A stretch of 64,000 nt of DNA from NCBI GenBank assembly GCA_029335875.2, contig JARJMZ020000010.1, positions 50,675 to 114,674 of the forward strand, written 5' to 3'. The stretch is from Thermoprotei archaeon. GTDB taxonomy: Archaea > Thermoproteota > Thermoprotei_A > Sulfolobales > Acidilobaceae. The position numbers and the translations under genes were made by a program. Below, piece by piece: positions 16,966 through 25,261 of the stretch. How positions within the stretch are numbered: position 1 is the first letter of the stretch; each line of letters begins with the position of its first letter. The notes under the pieces are model-generated. The model did no database searches. It saw only the letters and a list, made by a program, of their open reading frames with translations, and was not told the DNA's origin.

Positions 16966-18651
16966 TTGAGGAGCATTGTAGCTCGGAGAGAGACTTTGAC
17001 ACTCCTATACCCTGAGGAGGCTATTGAGAGAGTTCGCGAGGCAGTAGGCCACACTATAGTTGAGAGGCTTCTAGGGGAAACCATGGAAGTCGACGTGAGG
17101 GACTTAACTGGGAGGCTCATAGCTGAGCCCTTAAAAGCCCCCATATCGCTCCCGCCAACCCTAAAGTCCACCCTGGACGGCTACGCTGTAAGGGTGGAGC
17201 CCCACCCTTCAGGGCCTCCTTTAAGGTTTATGGTTAAAGGGTATTCTAGGATAGGGCGTGATGTGGAGGCTTCCATAGGCTTTGGGGAATGCTTCTACGT
17301 TGATACAGGCGCTAGGGTCCCTGTTGGGGCTAACGCTGTCATACCCGTAGAGGACTGTGAGAGGCGTGGAGACTATGTTATAGCTAGGAAGGCTCCTAGG
17401 ATTGGAGAGGGTCTTGCTATGCCGGCGAGCGATATAGCTGAGGGGGACCTGGTGGTGTATAGGGGTTCCAGGGCCTACCCTGAGGTTGCTGCTGCCCTCG
17501 CATCCCTGGGCTATAGGAGGGTTAAGGCCTCCAGGAGGGTTAGAGTGGCAGTGCTGGCTGTGGGGAGCGAGCTTGTGGAGCCCGGGGAGCCCCTTAAACC
17601 TGGGGATGTTTACGAGTCGAGCAGGTCCTATGTAATCTCAAGGTTTAAGCTTGAAGGCTACGATGTCGTAGATATGGGCATAGTTAGGGATGATTTCGAC
17701 TCCGTAGCTGAAGCCCTCCACAAGGCTGCAGAAGCTGCTGATATTGTGGTGGCATGTGGGGGTACGAGCATGGGGGCCGAGGATTACACCTATAAAGTCA
17801 TAGAGTCCAGGGGGAGCATAGTTGTGAGAGGGTTGAAAGTTAAGCCGGGGAAGCCCACCAAGGTGGGGGTCCTAGGGGGATCCCTGGTTATAGCTCTCTC
17901 GGGAAACCCGAGGGCCGCCGTGAACGTTACAGAATCCTTCATAATACCCCTGCTAGACACGCTAGGCCTCCCCTTAACCTCCAGAAGGTACGATGTTGTA
18001 GACGCTAGACTTGCAGCCAGCGTAAAACTGGATCCTAAGAGGAGGCTCAAAATGCCGGCCGCCCTAGTTAGGGGTAAGGGGGGCTTCCTAGCGTTCCCCG
18101 TAGCTGTTGAGAGCTACATGATAGCCAGCCTGCCCAAAGCAGACTCTGAGACGGAGCTTGAGGAGCTGGAAGAAGCCCCAAAAGGATATAATGTGAGGCT
18201 GAGAGTTTACAGGAGCCCAGAGCCCACGATAGTATCGCTTATAGACACGAAGCTCATAGACTTCGGGAAAACAGGGTTGAGGGTGGTGAACCTCACCTCC
18301 GATGATACCTCAGAGATCCTGGGCGAGCTGGAAAACTCTGGAGTCCTAGCTGTATTCTCAAGCCTCCAGGTAGGCGACCCTGTTGGTGAAGTGCTGGAGG
18401 AGGTTACCAGGAGGGTCGTTATAGCCTCTAAAGGTGGGGGTTGCCGTAGGGTAGCGGTCTATAAGCCCTATTCTGGGCTCGAAGCTTTCGGGGAGGGTGT
18501 TGAAACGGTGGCTGTTAATAGGGCTGAAACAGCCAGAATACTCTTAAAGCAAAGCTATGTGGACTGCGCTGTAATACCTGAGGAATATGCTGCCGATTAC
18601 CCGAGATTAGAGTTTAAAGTTGTGGAGAGAGTATTCCTCTCCAGGCTTTAA
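16966..18651 (+). CDS. moeA: Molybdopterin molybdenumtransferase MoeA with C-terminal PBP-like domain
   Basis: The 561-residue product contains a full MoeA module. It shows LPPTLKSTLDGYAVR near residue 65, GARVPVGANAVIPVED, the MoCF-like AVLAVGSELVEPG, VVACGGTSMGAEDYT, VKPGKPTKVG and ALSGNPRAA. MoeA inserts molybdenum or tungsten into molybdopterin. The last ~160 residues (from about YRSPEPTIVSLIDT) resemble the periplasmic-binding-protein-like domain often fused to archaeal MoeA. TTG 16966 is listed; promoter position suggests TTG 16996. It is divergent from tatC, and both functions are needed for the molybdoenzyme at 61-64 kb. Confidence 0.9.
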   Translation: MRSIVARRETLTLLYPEEAIERVREAVGHTIVERLLGETMEVDVRDLTGRLIAEPLKAPISLPPTLKSTLDGYAVRVEPHPSGPPLRFMVKGYSRIGRDVEASIGFGECFYVDTGARVPVGANAVIPVEDCERRGDYVIARKAPRIGEGLAMPASDIAEGDLVVYRGSRAYPEVAAALASLGYRRVKASRRVRVAVLAVGSELVEPGEPLKPGDVYESSRSYVISRFKLEGYDVVDMGIVRDDFDSVAEALHKAAEAADIVVACGGTSMGAEDYTYKVIESRGSIVVRGLKVKPGKPTKVGVLGGSLVIALSGNPRAAVNVTESFIIPLLDTLGLPLTSRRYDVVDARLAASVKLDPKRRLKMPAALVRGKGGFLAFPVAVESYMIASLPKADSETELEELEEAPKGYNVRLRVYRSPEPTIVSLIDTKLIDFGKTGLRVVNLTSDDTSEILGELENSGVLAVFSSLQVGDPVGEVLEEVTRRVVIASKGGGCRRVAVYKPYSGLEAFGEGVETVAVNRAETARILLKQSYVDCAVIPEEYAADYPRLEFKVVERVFLSRL

Positions 18652-18724
18652 AGCATGCATGCTGCCCCATGAATAGTAAATTATTTAATGTCTGAATTAA
18701 ACGGAAACCACAAGGGGTTGAGGG

Positions 18725-19186
18725 ATGAGCGAAGACGTTGGCAGCGAAGTGTTAGTGAGGGATGTGATGAACACCCCGGTTATATTTGTGTACCCATTTC
18801 ACACGGTGAGGGAAACAGCCGCCATAATGGTTGAGAAGAACGTTGGGAGCGTGGTTGTCGTAGATGATGCGGGGAGGCTTATGGGCATAGTGACTAGGAC
18901 GGATATATTAAAGCATGTAGTGGCTAAGGGGCTGAACCCGGACAATATAAGGATAGGGGATATAATGAGTAGGAACCCGTACTATGTACTCTCAGACACC
19001 CCCCTAGAAGAGGCTGCCAGGCTCATGGGGCTGAAGGGTATAGGTCACCTCCCAGTGTTAGATTCTAAGACCTTCAAGCCTATAGGCATGCTATCTAAGA
19101 GGGACATACTTAAAATAGCCCCCCACTATATGTCACTAGTATACACTCTCAAAAGAGAGAGCGAGGGGGTACAGAGGACTCTATAG
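18725..19186 (+). CDS. CBS-pair domain protein
   Basis: The 153-residue product is a tandem CBS pair and little else. CBS1 is VRDVMNTPVIFVYPFHTVRE ... GIVTRTDILKHVV, and CBS2 is GDIMSRNPYYVLSDTPLEEA ... GMLSKRDILKIAP. Such pairs bind adenosine nucleotides or S-adenosyl ligands and regulate partners. It starts at ATG with GGTTGAGGG immediately upstream, and a TATA-like AAATTATTTAATG lies near 18677-18689. It occupies the place upstream of L11 where spt5 commonly lies in other archaea. No partner is evident. Confidence 0.88.
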   Translation: MSEDVGSEVLVRDVMNTPVIFVYPFHTVRETAAIMVEKNVGSVVVVDDAGRLMGIVTRTDILKHVVAKGLNPDNIRIGDIMSRNPYYVLSDTPLEEAARLMGLKGIGHLPVLDSKTFKPIGMLSKRDILKIAPHYMSLVYTLKRESEGVQRTL

Positions 19187-19202
19187 GGGGGCGTTGAAGT
19201 AA

Positions 19203-19210
19203 GCTTAAAG
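19203..19210 (+). promoter_or_regulatory. Probable TATA box of the L11-L1-L10-L12 operon
   Basis: GCTTAAAG between the CBS gene and rpl11 would set transcription start near 19232, about 19 bases before TTG 19251. AAGGGTG lies between them as a possible ribosome binding site. This leaves no room on the transcript for an L11 N-terminal domain. Confidence 0.45.
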
Positions 19211-19250
19211 GCTCCAAGCACTCCTCAACTCCCTCCAAGGGTGTTAGACT

Positions 19251-19559
19251 TTGAGGATTAAACCTACAACTACAGAGTTACTACTCAAAGCTGTGGGGGC
19301 GCAGGGGCCGAGCGGGGACCCGGCTCATAATAAGATAGGCGACCTCCCCTTCGAGAAGATAATAGAGATAGCTCTGGAGAAGAAGCCCGACCTTCAAGCT
19401 AAAAGCCTCAAGGCAGCTGTTAAGATTATACTAGGCTCCGCCAGGAGTATTGGGATAACAGTTGACGGCAAAGATCCTAAGGTGGTTACAAGGGAAGTAG
19501 ATGAGGGAGTATACGATGAGATCCTAGTGAGATACGAGGAGTCCTGGTCTAAGGTTTAA
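19251..19559 (+). CDS. rpl11: 50S ribosomal protein L11 (uL11), C-terminal domain only
   Basis: The 102-residue product aligns with only the C-terminal, rRNA-binding half of archaeal L11. [14 protein letters not shown] corresponds to the PPTSALIKKELG turn, followed by [40 protein letters not shown] and a [14 protein letters not shown] tail. The ~70-residue N-terminal domain, which contacts elongation factors and the stalk base, is absent. An in-frame TAG lies two codons upstream of TTG 19251, and the CBS gene ends only 64 bases upstream. The gene otherwise sits in the normal L11-L1-L10-L12 order. The missing domain may be encoded elsewhere or lost. Confidence 0.85.
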   Translation: MRIKPTTTELLLKAVGAQGPSGDPAHNKIGDLPFEKIIEIALEKKPDLQAKSLKAAVKIILGSARSIGITVDGKDPKVVTREVDEGVYDEILVRYEESWSKV

Positions 19560-19602
19560 AGCCTTTTAGGCTCCAACACACGCCCTAGTGGGGGGTTTAT
19601 CT

Positions 19603-20241
19603 TTGCCGTTCAGTGAGGAGCTTTTGGCTGAGGCTGTTAGAGGCTGTTTGAGTGTGGGGAAGCCGCGGAGGTTTAAGCAGGGAGTGGAGGTTGTAATCAC
19701 GTTTACAGGCCTTGATCTAAAGTCTCCAGAGGCGAAGCTTAGGGAGATAGTGTTCCTACCTCACGGTCCTGGGAAGAATGTTAGAGTGTGTATTGTAGCT
19801 GAGGGTGACATGCTCCTAGAGGCTAGGAAGCTGGGGGTTGAGGCCTACTCGAGGCAGGATATACAGGCTCTGGATAAGAAGGCGGCTAAGAAGCTTGCTA
19901 GGAGGTGTGACTGGGTTCTAGTGAGAGCTGATATAATGGGGGTTGCCGGTAAAGTCCTGGGCCCCGCCCTAGGCCCTAGAGGTAAGGCTCCGATAGCTGT
20001 GCCCCCCAACGCTAACGTGACGGAGGTTGTTGAGAAATATAGGAAAGCTGTATGGGTTAGGATTAGAAACCAGCCTCAGACAGCTTGTAGGGTGGGCTCC
20101 GAGGATATGAAAGTTGAGGAGATAGTTGAGAACGCTAAGGCTGTCCTAGACCTCGTAGAGTCTAAAATAGGACTCCACAAGGTTAAAAGCGTCTACTTCA
20201 AGAAAACAATGTCTCCTCCCTTAACCTTGAAGATGGGGTGA
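19603..20241 (+). CDS. rpl1: 50S ribosomal protein L1 (uL1)
   Basis: The product is L1 of the L1 stalk. Typical features are FKQGVEVVITFTGLDLKSPE, the FLPHGPGKNVRVCIVAEGD region, MGVAGKVLGPALGPRGKAP and an IGLHKVKSVYFKKTMSPP end. L1 moves deacylated tRNA out of the E site and can repress its own mRNA. An open frame begins at GTG 19588, but that GTGGGGGG is better read as the ribosome binding site for TTG 19603 (PFSEELLAEAV), so the latter is chosen. It lies 43 bases after rpl11 and is followed by rpl10 after a 5-base gap. Confidence 0.95.
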   Translation: MPFSEELLAEAVRGCLSVGKPRRFKQGVEVVITFTGLDLKSPEAKLREIVFLPHGPGKNVRVCIVAEGDMLLEARKLGVEAYSRQDIQALDKKAAKKLARRCDWVLVRADIMGVAGKVLGPALGPRGKAPIAVPPNANVTEVVEKYRKAVWVRIRNQPQTACRVGSEDMKVEEIVENAKAVLDLVESKIGLHKVKSVYFKKTMSPPLTLKMG

Positions 20242-20246
20242 TTTAA

Positions 20247-21254
20247 ATGCTAGTAGCTAGAAGGGCTAAGATACAACCATGGAAAACAGAGGCCGTAAAA
20301 GAGCTTAAGGAGCTTTTCACCGAGCACCCGGTAGTTGGGATAGCGGACCTAACTGGGATGCCGACAGCCCAGCTTCAAGTTATAAGGAGGAACCTCAGGG
20401 ATAAGGTTAAGTTTAAGGTAGCCAAGAAAACCCTAGTGATTAAAGCCTTAGAAGAACTTAACGTAGACACCTCCAACATAGAGCCCTACCTGAGGGGCAC
20501 AGTGATGCTAATGTTCTCGAACATGAACTCCTTCAAACTCTACAAGCTCCTAGAATCCTCTAAAATACCTGTAGAGGCTAAGCCGGGGCAGGTTGTGGAC
20601 AAGGAGGTTGTAGTCCCTGAGGGTAAAACAGATATAACCCCGGGGCCCATGCTAGGAGTGCTCGGAAAGTTCAAAATACCATACGAGGTTAGGGAGGGTA
20701 AAGTATACATTAGGAAGGCCACGGTAATAGCAAAGCCTGGAACAACCATAAGCCCCGAGCTCGCCAGCCTACTCTTGAAACTAAACATTAAACCTTTCGA
20801 GGTGTGGCTTGAGCCCCTAGCAGTCTACGATAATGGCATTGTGATCCCTAGAGAAGCCCTGAAACTAGACCTGGAAGCTGTTAAGAGAGATTTAGGGGAA
20901 GCTTTCGAGGAAGCATTTAAACTGTCAACAGAAATAGCATACCCAGAAGTGCCGGAGGCTATACAACTAGCTATAGTTAAAGCTGAGAAGCTGGCGGAAA
21001 CACTAGCGGAGAACCTGGCAATACCAATGCCAGGGCTAATAGAAGCTTCCATAAGGAGGGCCATAGCAGAGGAACTCCTAATAGAGATAGCCCTGGGAGA
21101 GAAAGCTAGAGAGCTAGGCCTAGAGCCTATTATAGTTAAGCCTGAAACAACAGCCCCAACAACTGCAACCGCCCCGGCTGAGGAGGAGAAGGAAGAGGAG
21201 AAGAAGGAGGAAGTGGACATATCAAGCGGCCTAGAAAGCCTGTTCGGACTCTAA
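20247..21254 (+). CDS. rpl10: 50S ribosomal protein L10 (P0, uL10)
   Basis: The 335-residue product is archaeal P0. It has an N-terminal rRNA-binding domain (HPVVGIADLTGMPTAQLQVI, KFKVAKKTLVIKALE), the archaeal insertion, a helical spine that binds L12 dimers, an Ala/Pro-rich hinge and the factor-recruiting tail ending VDISSGLESLFGL. It builds the GTPase stalk base with L11. It starts at ATG 20247. The last 75 coding bases before the final codons are identical to those of rpl12. Confidence 0.96.
   Translation: MLVARRAKIQPWKTEAVKELKELFTEHPVVGIADLTGMPTAQLQVIRRNLRDKVKFKVAKKTLVIKALEELNVDTSNIEPYLRGTVMLMFSNMNSFKLYKLLESSKIPVEAKPGQVVDKEVVVPEGKTDITPGPMLGVLGKFKIPYEVREGKVYIRKATVIAKPGTTISPELASLLLKLNIKPFEVWLEPLAVYDNGIVIPREALKLDLEAVKRDLGEAFEEAFKLSTEIAYPEVPEAIQLAIVKAEKLAETLAENLAIPMPGLIEASIRRAIAEELLIEIALGEKARELGLEPIIVKPETTAPTTATAPAEEEKEEEKKEEVDISSGLESLFGL
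21174..21248 (+). repeat. 75-bp segment identical to the rpl12 3' end (copy A)
   Basis: The bases encoding the charged hinge and SGLESLFG tail of L10 match 21565-21639 in rpl12 without a difference, including synonymous positions. The next base differs (C versus T). This suggests recent gene conversion or strong homogenisation between the two stalk genes. Confidence 0.9.
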
Positions 21255-21309
21255 ACATTTAACCTTATAAGGTTCAACTTGAACCTCAAGCTTAAAGGGT
21301 GAAAGAGTA

Positions 21310-21645
21310 GTGCCTCAGGAGGCTAAAGCGTACGTGCACGCAGCCTTAGCCCTGTATTTCGCGGGGAAGCCTATAACTGAGGAGAGCCTCTCAAAAGTAT
21401 TAGAGTCTATAGGCATTAAAGCAGACAGTGTCAGAGTTAAAATGCTGGTAGCAAGCCTCTCAGAGATTAACATAGAAGAGGTTATGAGACAGGCCATAGC
21501 AGCCCCAATAGCCGCCCCAGCAGCGGCCCCCGCAGCCGCCCCAGCAGCCCCTCCAAGCCAGGCTCCGGCTGAGGAGGAGAAGGAAGAGGAGAAGAAGGAG
21601 GAAGTGGACATATCAAGCGGCCTAGAAAGCCTGTTCGGATTCTAG
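21310..21645 (+). CDS. rpl12: 50S ribosomal protein L12 (P1, stalk)
   Basis: The 111-residue acidic product is archaeal P1/L12. It has an N-terminal dimerisation helix bundle (YVHAALALYFAGKPITEESL ... VLESIGIKADSVRVK), an Ala/Pro-rich flexible hinge (AAPIAAPAAAPAAAPAAPP) and a charged tail ending VDISSGLESLFGF that recruits translation factors. It starts at GTG 21310 with AAGGGTGAAAG upstream. Gene order L11-L1-L10-L12 is standard. It stops 52 bases before alaS, which seems to have its own promoter. Confidence 0.95.
   Translation: MPQEAKAYVHAALALYFAGKPITEESLSKVLESIGIKADSVRVKMLVASLSEINIEEVMRQAIAAPIAAPAAAPAAAPAAPPSQAPAEEEKEEEKKEEVDISSGLESLFGF
21565..21639 (+). repeat. 75-bp segment identical to the rpl10 3' end (copy B)
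   Basis: This is the partner of 21174-21248. Both encode the same acidic hinge and the SGLESLFG peptide, and the identity stops at the penultimate coding bases of each gene. Confidence 0.9.
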
Positions 21646-21662
21646 GCATAGCCGTCTAACAT

Positions 21663-21669
21663 TATTTAA
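21663..21669 (+). promoter_or_regulatory. Probable TATA box of alaS
   Basis: TATTTAA lies about 30 bases before GTG 21698, the spacing expected for a leaderless archaeal transcript. No ribosome binding site is visible before that GTG. Confidence 0.4.
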
Positions 21670-21697
21670 GCCTAGAACTATCATTCAAAAATTTTAG

Positions 21698-24448
21698 GTG
21701 CTTAGGGTGCAAGCTAAGCCTAGCGAATACGAGGTTCCATTCTTCAAGGAAATGGGCTTCTCAAGGCGTGTAGGTGAGAAATGTAGGGAGTACTATTGGA
21801 CTTTAAACCCCGACCTCGTGGAGCCCCAGGACGTTCCATGTGTTGACTACTGGTTTGACAGTGTCAAGTCAGAAAGGGGGTTGAGCGTCTCAGAGGCTAG
21901 GAGGGTTTTCATAGACTTCTTCTTGAAGAGGGGGCATGAGTATGTGCCCCCTAAGCCTGTGGTTGCCAGGTGGAGGGAGGACCTATATTTAACTATTGCT
22001 AGTATAGTTGTTTTCCAGCCCCACGTAACTAACGGCATAGTGCCCCCGCCGGCGAACCCCCTGGTCATAAGCCAGCCTAGTATAAGGCTCGAGGACATTG
22101 ATAATGTAGGGTTAACTATTGGGAGGCATTTGACGAGTTTTGAAATGGCAGCCCACCACGCCTTCAACTACCCGGACAAGTATATTTACTGGAAAGATGA
22201 GACTGTGAGGTACGCTTACGAGTTCTTCACAAAGGAGCTAGGCATACCCGGGGAGCTTCTAGTCTTTAAAGAGTCTTGGTGGGAGGGGGGAGGGAATGCG
22301 GGGCCGTGCTTCGAGGTAGCGGTAGGAGGCTTGGAGCTTGCAACCCTAGTTTTCATGTCGTATAAGACTCTAAATGGGGGCTACGAGGAGATACCCCTCA
22401 AGATCGTGGATACGGGCTATGGGGTTGAGAGGATAACGTGGTTCAGCCAGAAGACCCCCACAGCTTTCCACGCGATCTACGGGGATCTAGTGGAGAAGTT
22501 TAGGGATTCTATAGGTTTGGAGAAACCCGACGAAACACTATTATGGGCAGCATTTAAAGCCGCGGGCAACCTGGACCCCGACGAGCCGAGGAGCGTGGAG
22601 GAGTATTATAGGAGGGTTTCGGAGGTTTCGGGTATAAGCTTCGAGGATGCCAGGAGGATCCTAGTTGATGAGGCTAGACTCTACGGCCTCCTAGACCACA
22701 CTAAGACTCTAGCATTGATGCTCGCCGACGGCATAGTGCCCAGCAACTCTGGGGAAGGCTATCTGGCTAGGCTCGTCGCGAGGAGGGCTTTAAGGCTCCT
22801 AGCGCTTCTAAAATCTAACGCTAGGCTCGTGGACCTTGTGGACATGCAGGTTAAATATTGGGGCGGAGACTTCCCGCAAGTGCCTGAGAATAGGGGTTAC
22901 GTGCTCGAGGCTGTAGACCTTGAAGAGTCCAGGTTTAGGGAGACAGTGGAGAGGGCTAGGAGAGCTTTAGAGAGGGAGTTGAAGAGAGGTTCCAGGCTTA
23001 CTGTTAACGATCTTGTAAAATACTATGATAGCATGGGGGCCCCGCCCGAGCTTGTAGCTGAGATAGCTTCAAAGGCTGGGGTTAGCGTTGAGCTGCCCCC
23101 CAAGTTCTACTCTATAGTGGCCTCGATGCACAGGAGCCCCCCGAGGATTAAGGGCTATGGCGAGGCTGAAGGCGTCGCAGTTTCCATAGTTGAGTGGGCC
23201 TCTAAGTTTAAGCCTACGAGGAAACTCTACTATGAAGACCCTTACATTAAATCTTTCGAGTCCAGGATCCTGGGGGTTAACGGTAGGTATGTAGTCCTAG
23301 AGGCTACAGCGTTCTACCCTACCGGTGGAGGTCAGATTCACGATGTTGGAGTCCTCATAGTAGGGGGTAGAGAGTATAGGGTTGTAGAAGTCTTCAGTGT
23401 GGGCGACGTTATAGTCCACGTGCTAGAAACCCCTCTAAGCTCAGAGCCCGGGGAGGCTGTTAGGGGGCTTATAGACTGGGCTAGAAGGTTTAGGATAATG
23501 AGGCACCACACAGCCACACATGTAATCCTAGGGGCTGCCAGGAGAGTCCTAGGGCCTCACGTGTGGCAGGCTGGCGCTGAGAAGACGGAATTCAAAGGGA
23601 GGCTAGACATAACCCACCATAAACCTTTGACTGCCGAGGAGATCGCTAGGGTGGAAGCCTTAGCCAACTATATCGTAGACGATAGGAGGCCTGTGAGGAG
23701 AATGCTCATGGACAGGAACGAGGCTGAAGCCAAATACGGCCTGACAATATTCCAGGGGGGCGTCCCAATGTCTAGCACCATAAGGATCCTAGATATTGAA
23801 GGCTGGGATACGGAGGCTTGCGGGGGGACGCACGTAACTAATACTGGAGAGATCGGGGGGATTAAAATAGTTAACGTGGAGAGGATACAGGATGGCGTTG
23901 TCAGAATAGAGTATGTAGCAGGCTCCAGGGTTGCGGAGGTTGCGGGAGAGTTCGAGAGGAGGCTGACGAGGATAGCGGACCTCCTAGGCGCTAGCAGGGG
24001 GCGCGAGGAGGACAGGGTTAAATCGCTGTTAGACAGCTATAAAACCCTAGGGGATACTGTTAAAGCCTATAGGGAGCTCTTCATAGAGTCCCTCGAGGAA
24101 AGGCTGAGGGGGGCCCCGGAAGTGGGGGGGGTGAAGCTCCTAGTAGCTGAGAGCCCTGAGAAGAGCAGGGAAGCAGTGCAGGAAGTGCTTAGAATACTTA
24201 CAAGCTTGGAAGAGAGGGCCATAGTAGCGGTTATAATAAGAGATGGTGAGGGCTCCACTGTCGAGGTGGCGGGAGGATCTAAAGCTTCAGAACTCCACAA
24301 TATAGGGGCTCTAGTGAGGCTCCTAGCGGGGAAGTTTGAGGGTAAAGGCGGAGGATCTAAGAGTTATGGGAGCTTCAAGACTCCTAGAAGGCTGGAGCCT
24401 AGCGAGCTAGCTAAAGCTCTAGAGGGACTCCTCGGGAGCACGTCTTGA
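21698..24448 (+). CDS. alaS: Alanyl-tRNA synthetase
   Basis: The 916-residue product is a complete archaeal class II AlaRS. It has an archaeal N-terminal segment with EYYWTLNPDLVEPQDVPCVD, a catalytic domain including RLEDIDNVGLTIGRHLTSFE and GGNAGPCFEV, and a helical tRNA-binding part. The editing domain shows the zinc ligands HHTATH at about residues 603-608 and CGGTH near 707. The C-terminal oligomerisation domain ends with the GGGSKSYG glycine-rich motif. It charges tRNA-Ala by the G3:U70 pair, and one tRNA-Ala lies at 29490. It starts at GTG, probably leaderless. A 4-base overlap couples it to the HAD gene. Confidence 0.97.
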   Translation: MLRVQAKPSEYEVPFFKEMGFSRRVGEKCREYYWTLNPDLVEPQDVPCVDYWFDSVKSERGLSVSEARRVFIDFFLKRGHEYVPPKPVVARWREDLYLTIASIVVFQPHVTNGIVPPPANPLVISQPSIRLEDIDNVGLTIGRHLTSFEMAAHHAFNYPDKYIYWKDETVRYAYEFFTKELGIPGELLVFKESWWEGGGNAGPCFEVAVGGLELATLVFMSYKTLNGGYEEIPLKIVDTGYGVERITWFSQKTPTAFHAIYGDLVEKFRDSIGLEKPDETLLWAAFKAAGNLDPDEPRSVEEYYRRVSEVSGISFEDARRILVDEARLYGLLDHTKTLALMLADGIVPSNSGEGYLARLVARRALRLLALLKSNARLVDLVDMQVKYWGGDFPQVPENRGYVLEAVDLEESRFRETVERARRALERELKRGSRLTVNDLVKYYDSMGAPPELVAEIASKAGVSVELPPKFYSIVASMHRSPPRIKGYGEAEGVAVSIVEWASKFKPTRKLYYEDPYIKSFESRILGVNGRYVVLEATAFYPTGGGQIHDVGVLIVGGREYRVVEVFSVGDVIVHVLETPLSSEPGEAVRGLIDWARRFRIMRHHTATHVILGAARRVLGPHVWQAGAEKTEFKGRLDITHHKPLTAEEIARVEALANYIVDDRRPVRRMLMDRNEAEAKYGLTIFQGGVPMSSTIRILDIEGWDTEACGGTHVTNTGEIGGIKIVNVERIQDGVVRIEYVAGSRVAEVAGEFERRLTRIADLLGASRGREEDRVKSLLDSYKTLGDTVKAYRELFIESLEERLRGAPEVGGVKLLVAESPEKSREAVQEVLRILTSLEERAIVAVIIRDGEGSTVEVAGGSKASELHNIGALVRLLAGKFEGKGGGSKSYGSFKTPRRLEPSELAKALEGLLGSTS

Positions 24449-25257
24449 AGCCCAAGCTTCTAATAGTGGATCTCGACGGCGTCGTCTGGCTGGGAGCGAA
24501 GCCTATAAGAGAGAACATTGAAGCCCTGGCAAGACTTCAGGGTGAGGGCTTCAAAACACACTTCATAACAAACAACTCTACATCCTCCAGAGCCCACTAT
24601 GCTAGGAGGCTTGAAGCCCTAGGCATTAAAACATCCCCAGACAATGTTACTACAAGCGGGAGAGCCGCCTCATTATGGGCTAGGGAGAACTATGGGAAAC
24701 TGAAAGTCTACGTTATAGGGGAGGAGGGGCTAATAGAAGAGCTCATAGCAGAGGGGCATGAAATAGTGAGTAGAGGCTCGGAAGCGGAAGCCTTAATAGT
24801 AGGGCTAGATAGGAGGCTGTGCTACGACAAGCTAGCTGAAGCCCTGAAAACACTACTAAAAGGAGCCCCCTTCATAGCCACAAACACCGACAACATACTC
24901 CCCACAGAGGAAGGGCCAATGCCGGGGGCGGGCTCAATAGTTGAGGCCCTTAAAGCAGCCTCGGGGAGAAACCCCGACTTCATAGCTGGAAAGCCGAACC
25001 CATGGATACTAGAAGTAGCCCTCAAAGGGTATAACGTGAACCTTAAAGACACCATAGTAGTAGGAGACAGGATAGACACAGACATAGAAATGGCGGTCAA
25101 AGCAGGGGCTAAACCAGTCCTAGTCCTGACAGGAATAGCCTCAACAATAAGCCAAGAGGAAATTAAAAACCTTAGTTCTAGAAAAGTGTTGATAGTTAGA
25201 AACCTCACAGAACTCTATACTGAATTAAAAAAGGATGGGGGGGAGGGTTTATCTTAG
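24445..25257 (+). CDS. HAD-superfamily phosphatase (NagD/PGP-like)
   Basis: The 270-residue product is a type IIA HAD hydrolase. It has the nucleophile motif VDLDGVVWLG (residues 7-16), FITNNST for motif II, a C2-type cap, GKPNPW for motif III and VVGDRIDTDIEMAVKAG for motif IV. Such archaeal enzymes act on small phosphates such as phosphoglycolate or p-nitrophenyl phosphate. The natural substrate cannot be read from sequence. TTG 24445 overlaps the alaS stop, so translation is probably coupled. The 3' end lies 4 bases from the convergent surface-protein gene. Confidence 0.88.
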   Translation: MKPKLLIVDLDGVVWLGAKPIRENIEALARLQGEGFKTHFITNNSTSSRAHYARRLEALGIKTSPDNVTTSGRAASLWARENYGKLKVYVIGEEGLIEELIAEGHEIVSRGSEAEALIVGLDRRLCYDKLAEALKTLLKGAPFIATNTDNILPTEEGPMPGAGSIVEALKAASGRNPDFIAGKPNPWILEVALKGYNVNLKDTIVVGDRIDTDIEMAVKAGAKPVLVLTGIASTISQEEIKNLSSRKVLIVRNLTELYTELKKDGGEGLS

Positions 25258-25261
25258 ACTA

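Noticed and set aside
16899..17171. N-terminal 90-residue extension of TatC
   Set aside because: It would cover the moeA start, has Ser/Thr-rich shadow composition and lacks resemblance to TatC.
20825..21220. 131-codon minus-strand Ser-rich frame
   Set aside because: Antisense of the acidic L10 tail; the Ser-rich run is just the complement of Glu/Ala codons.
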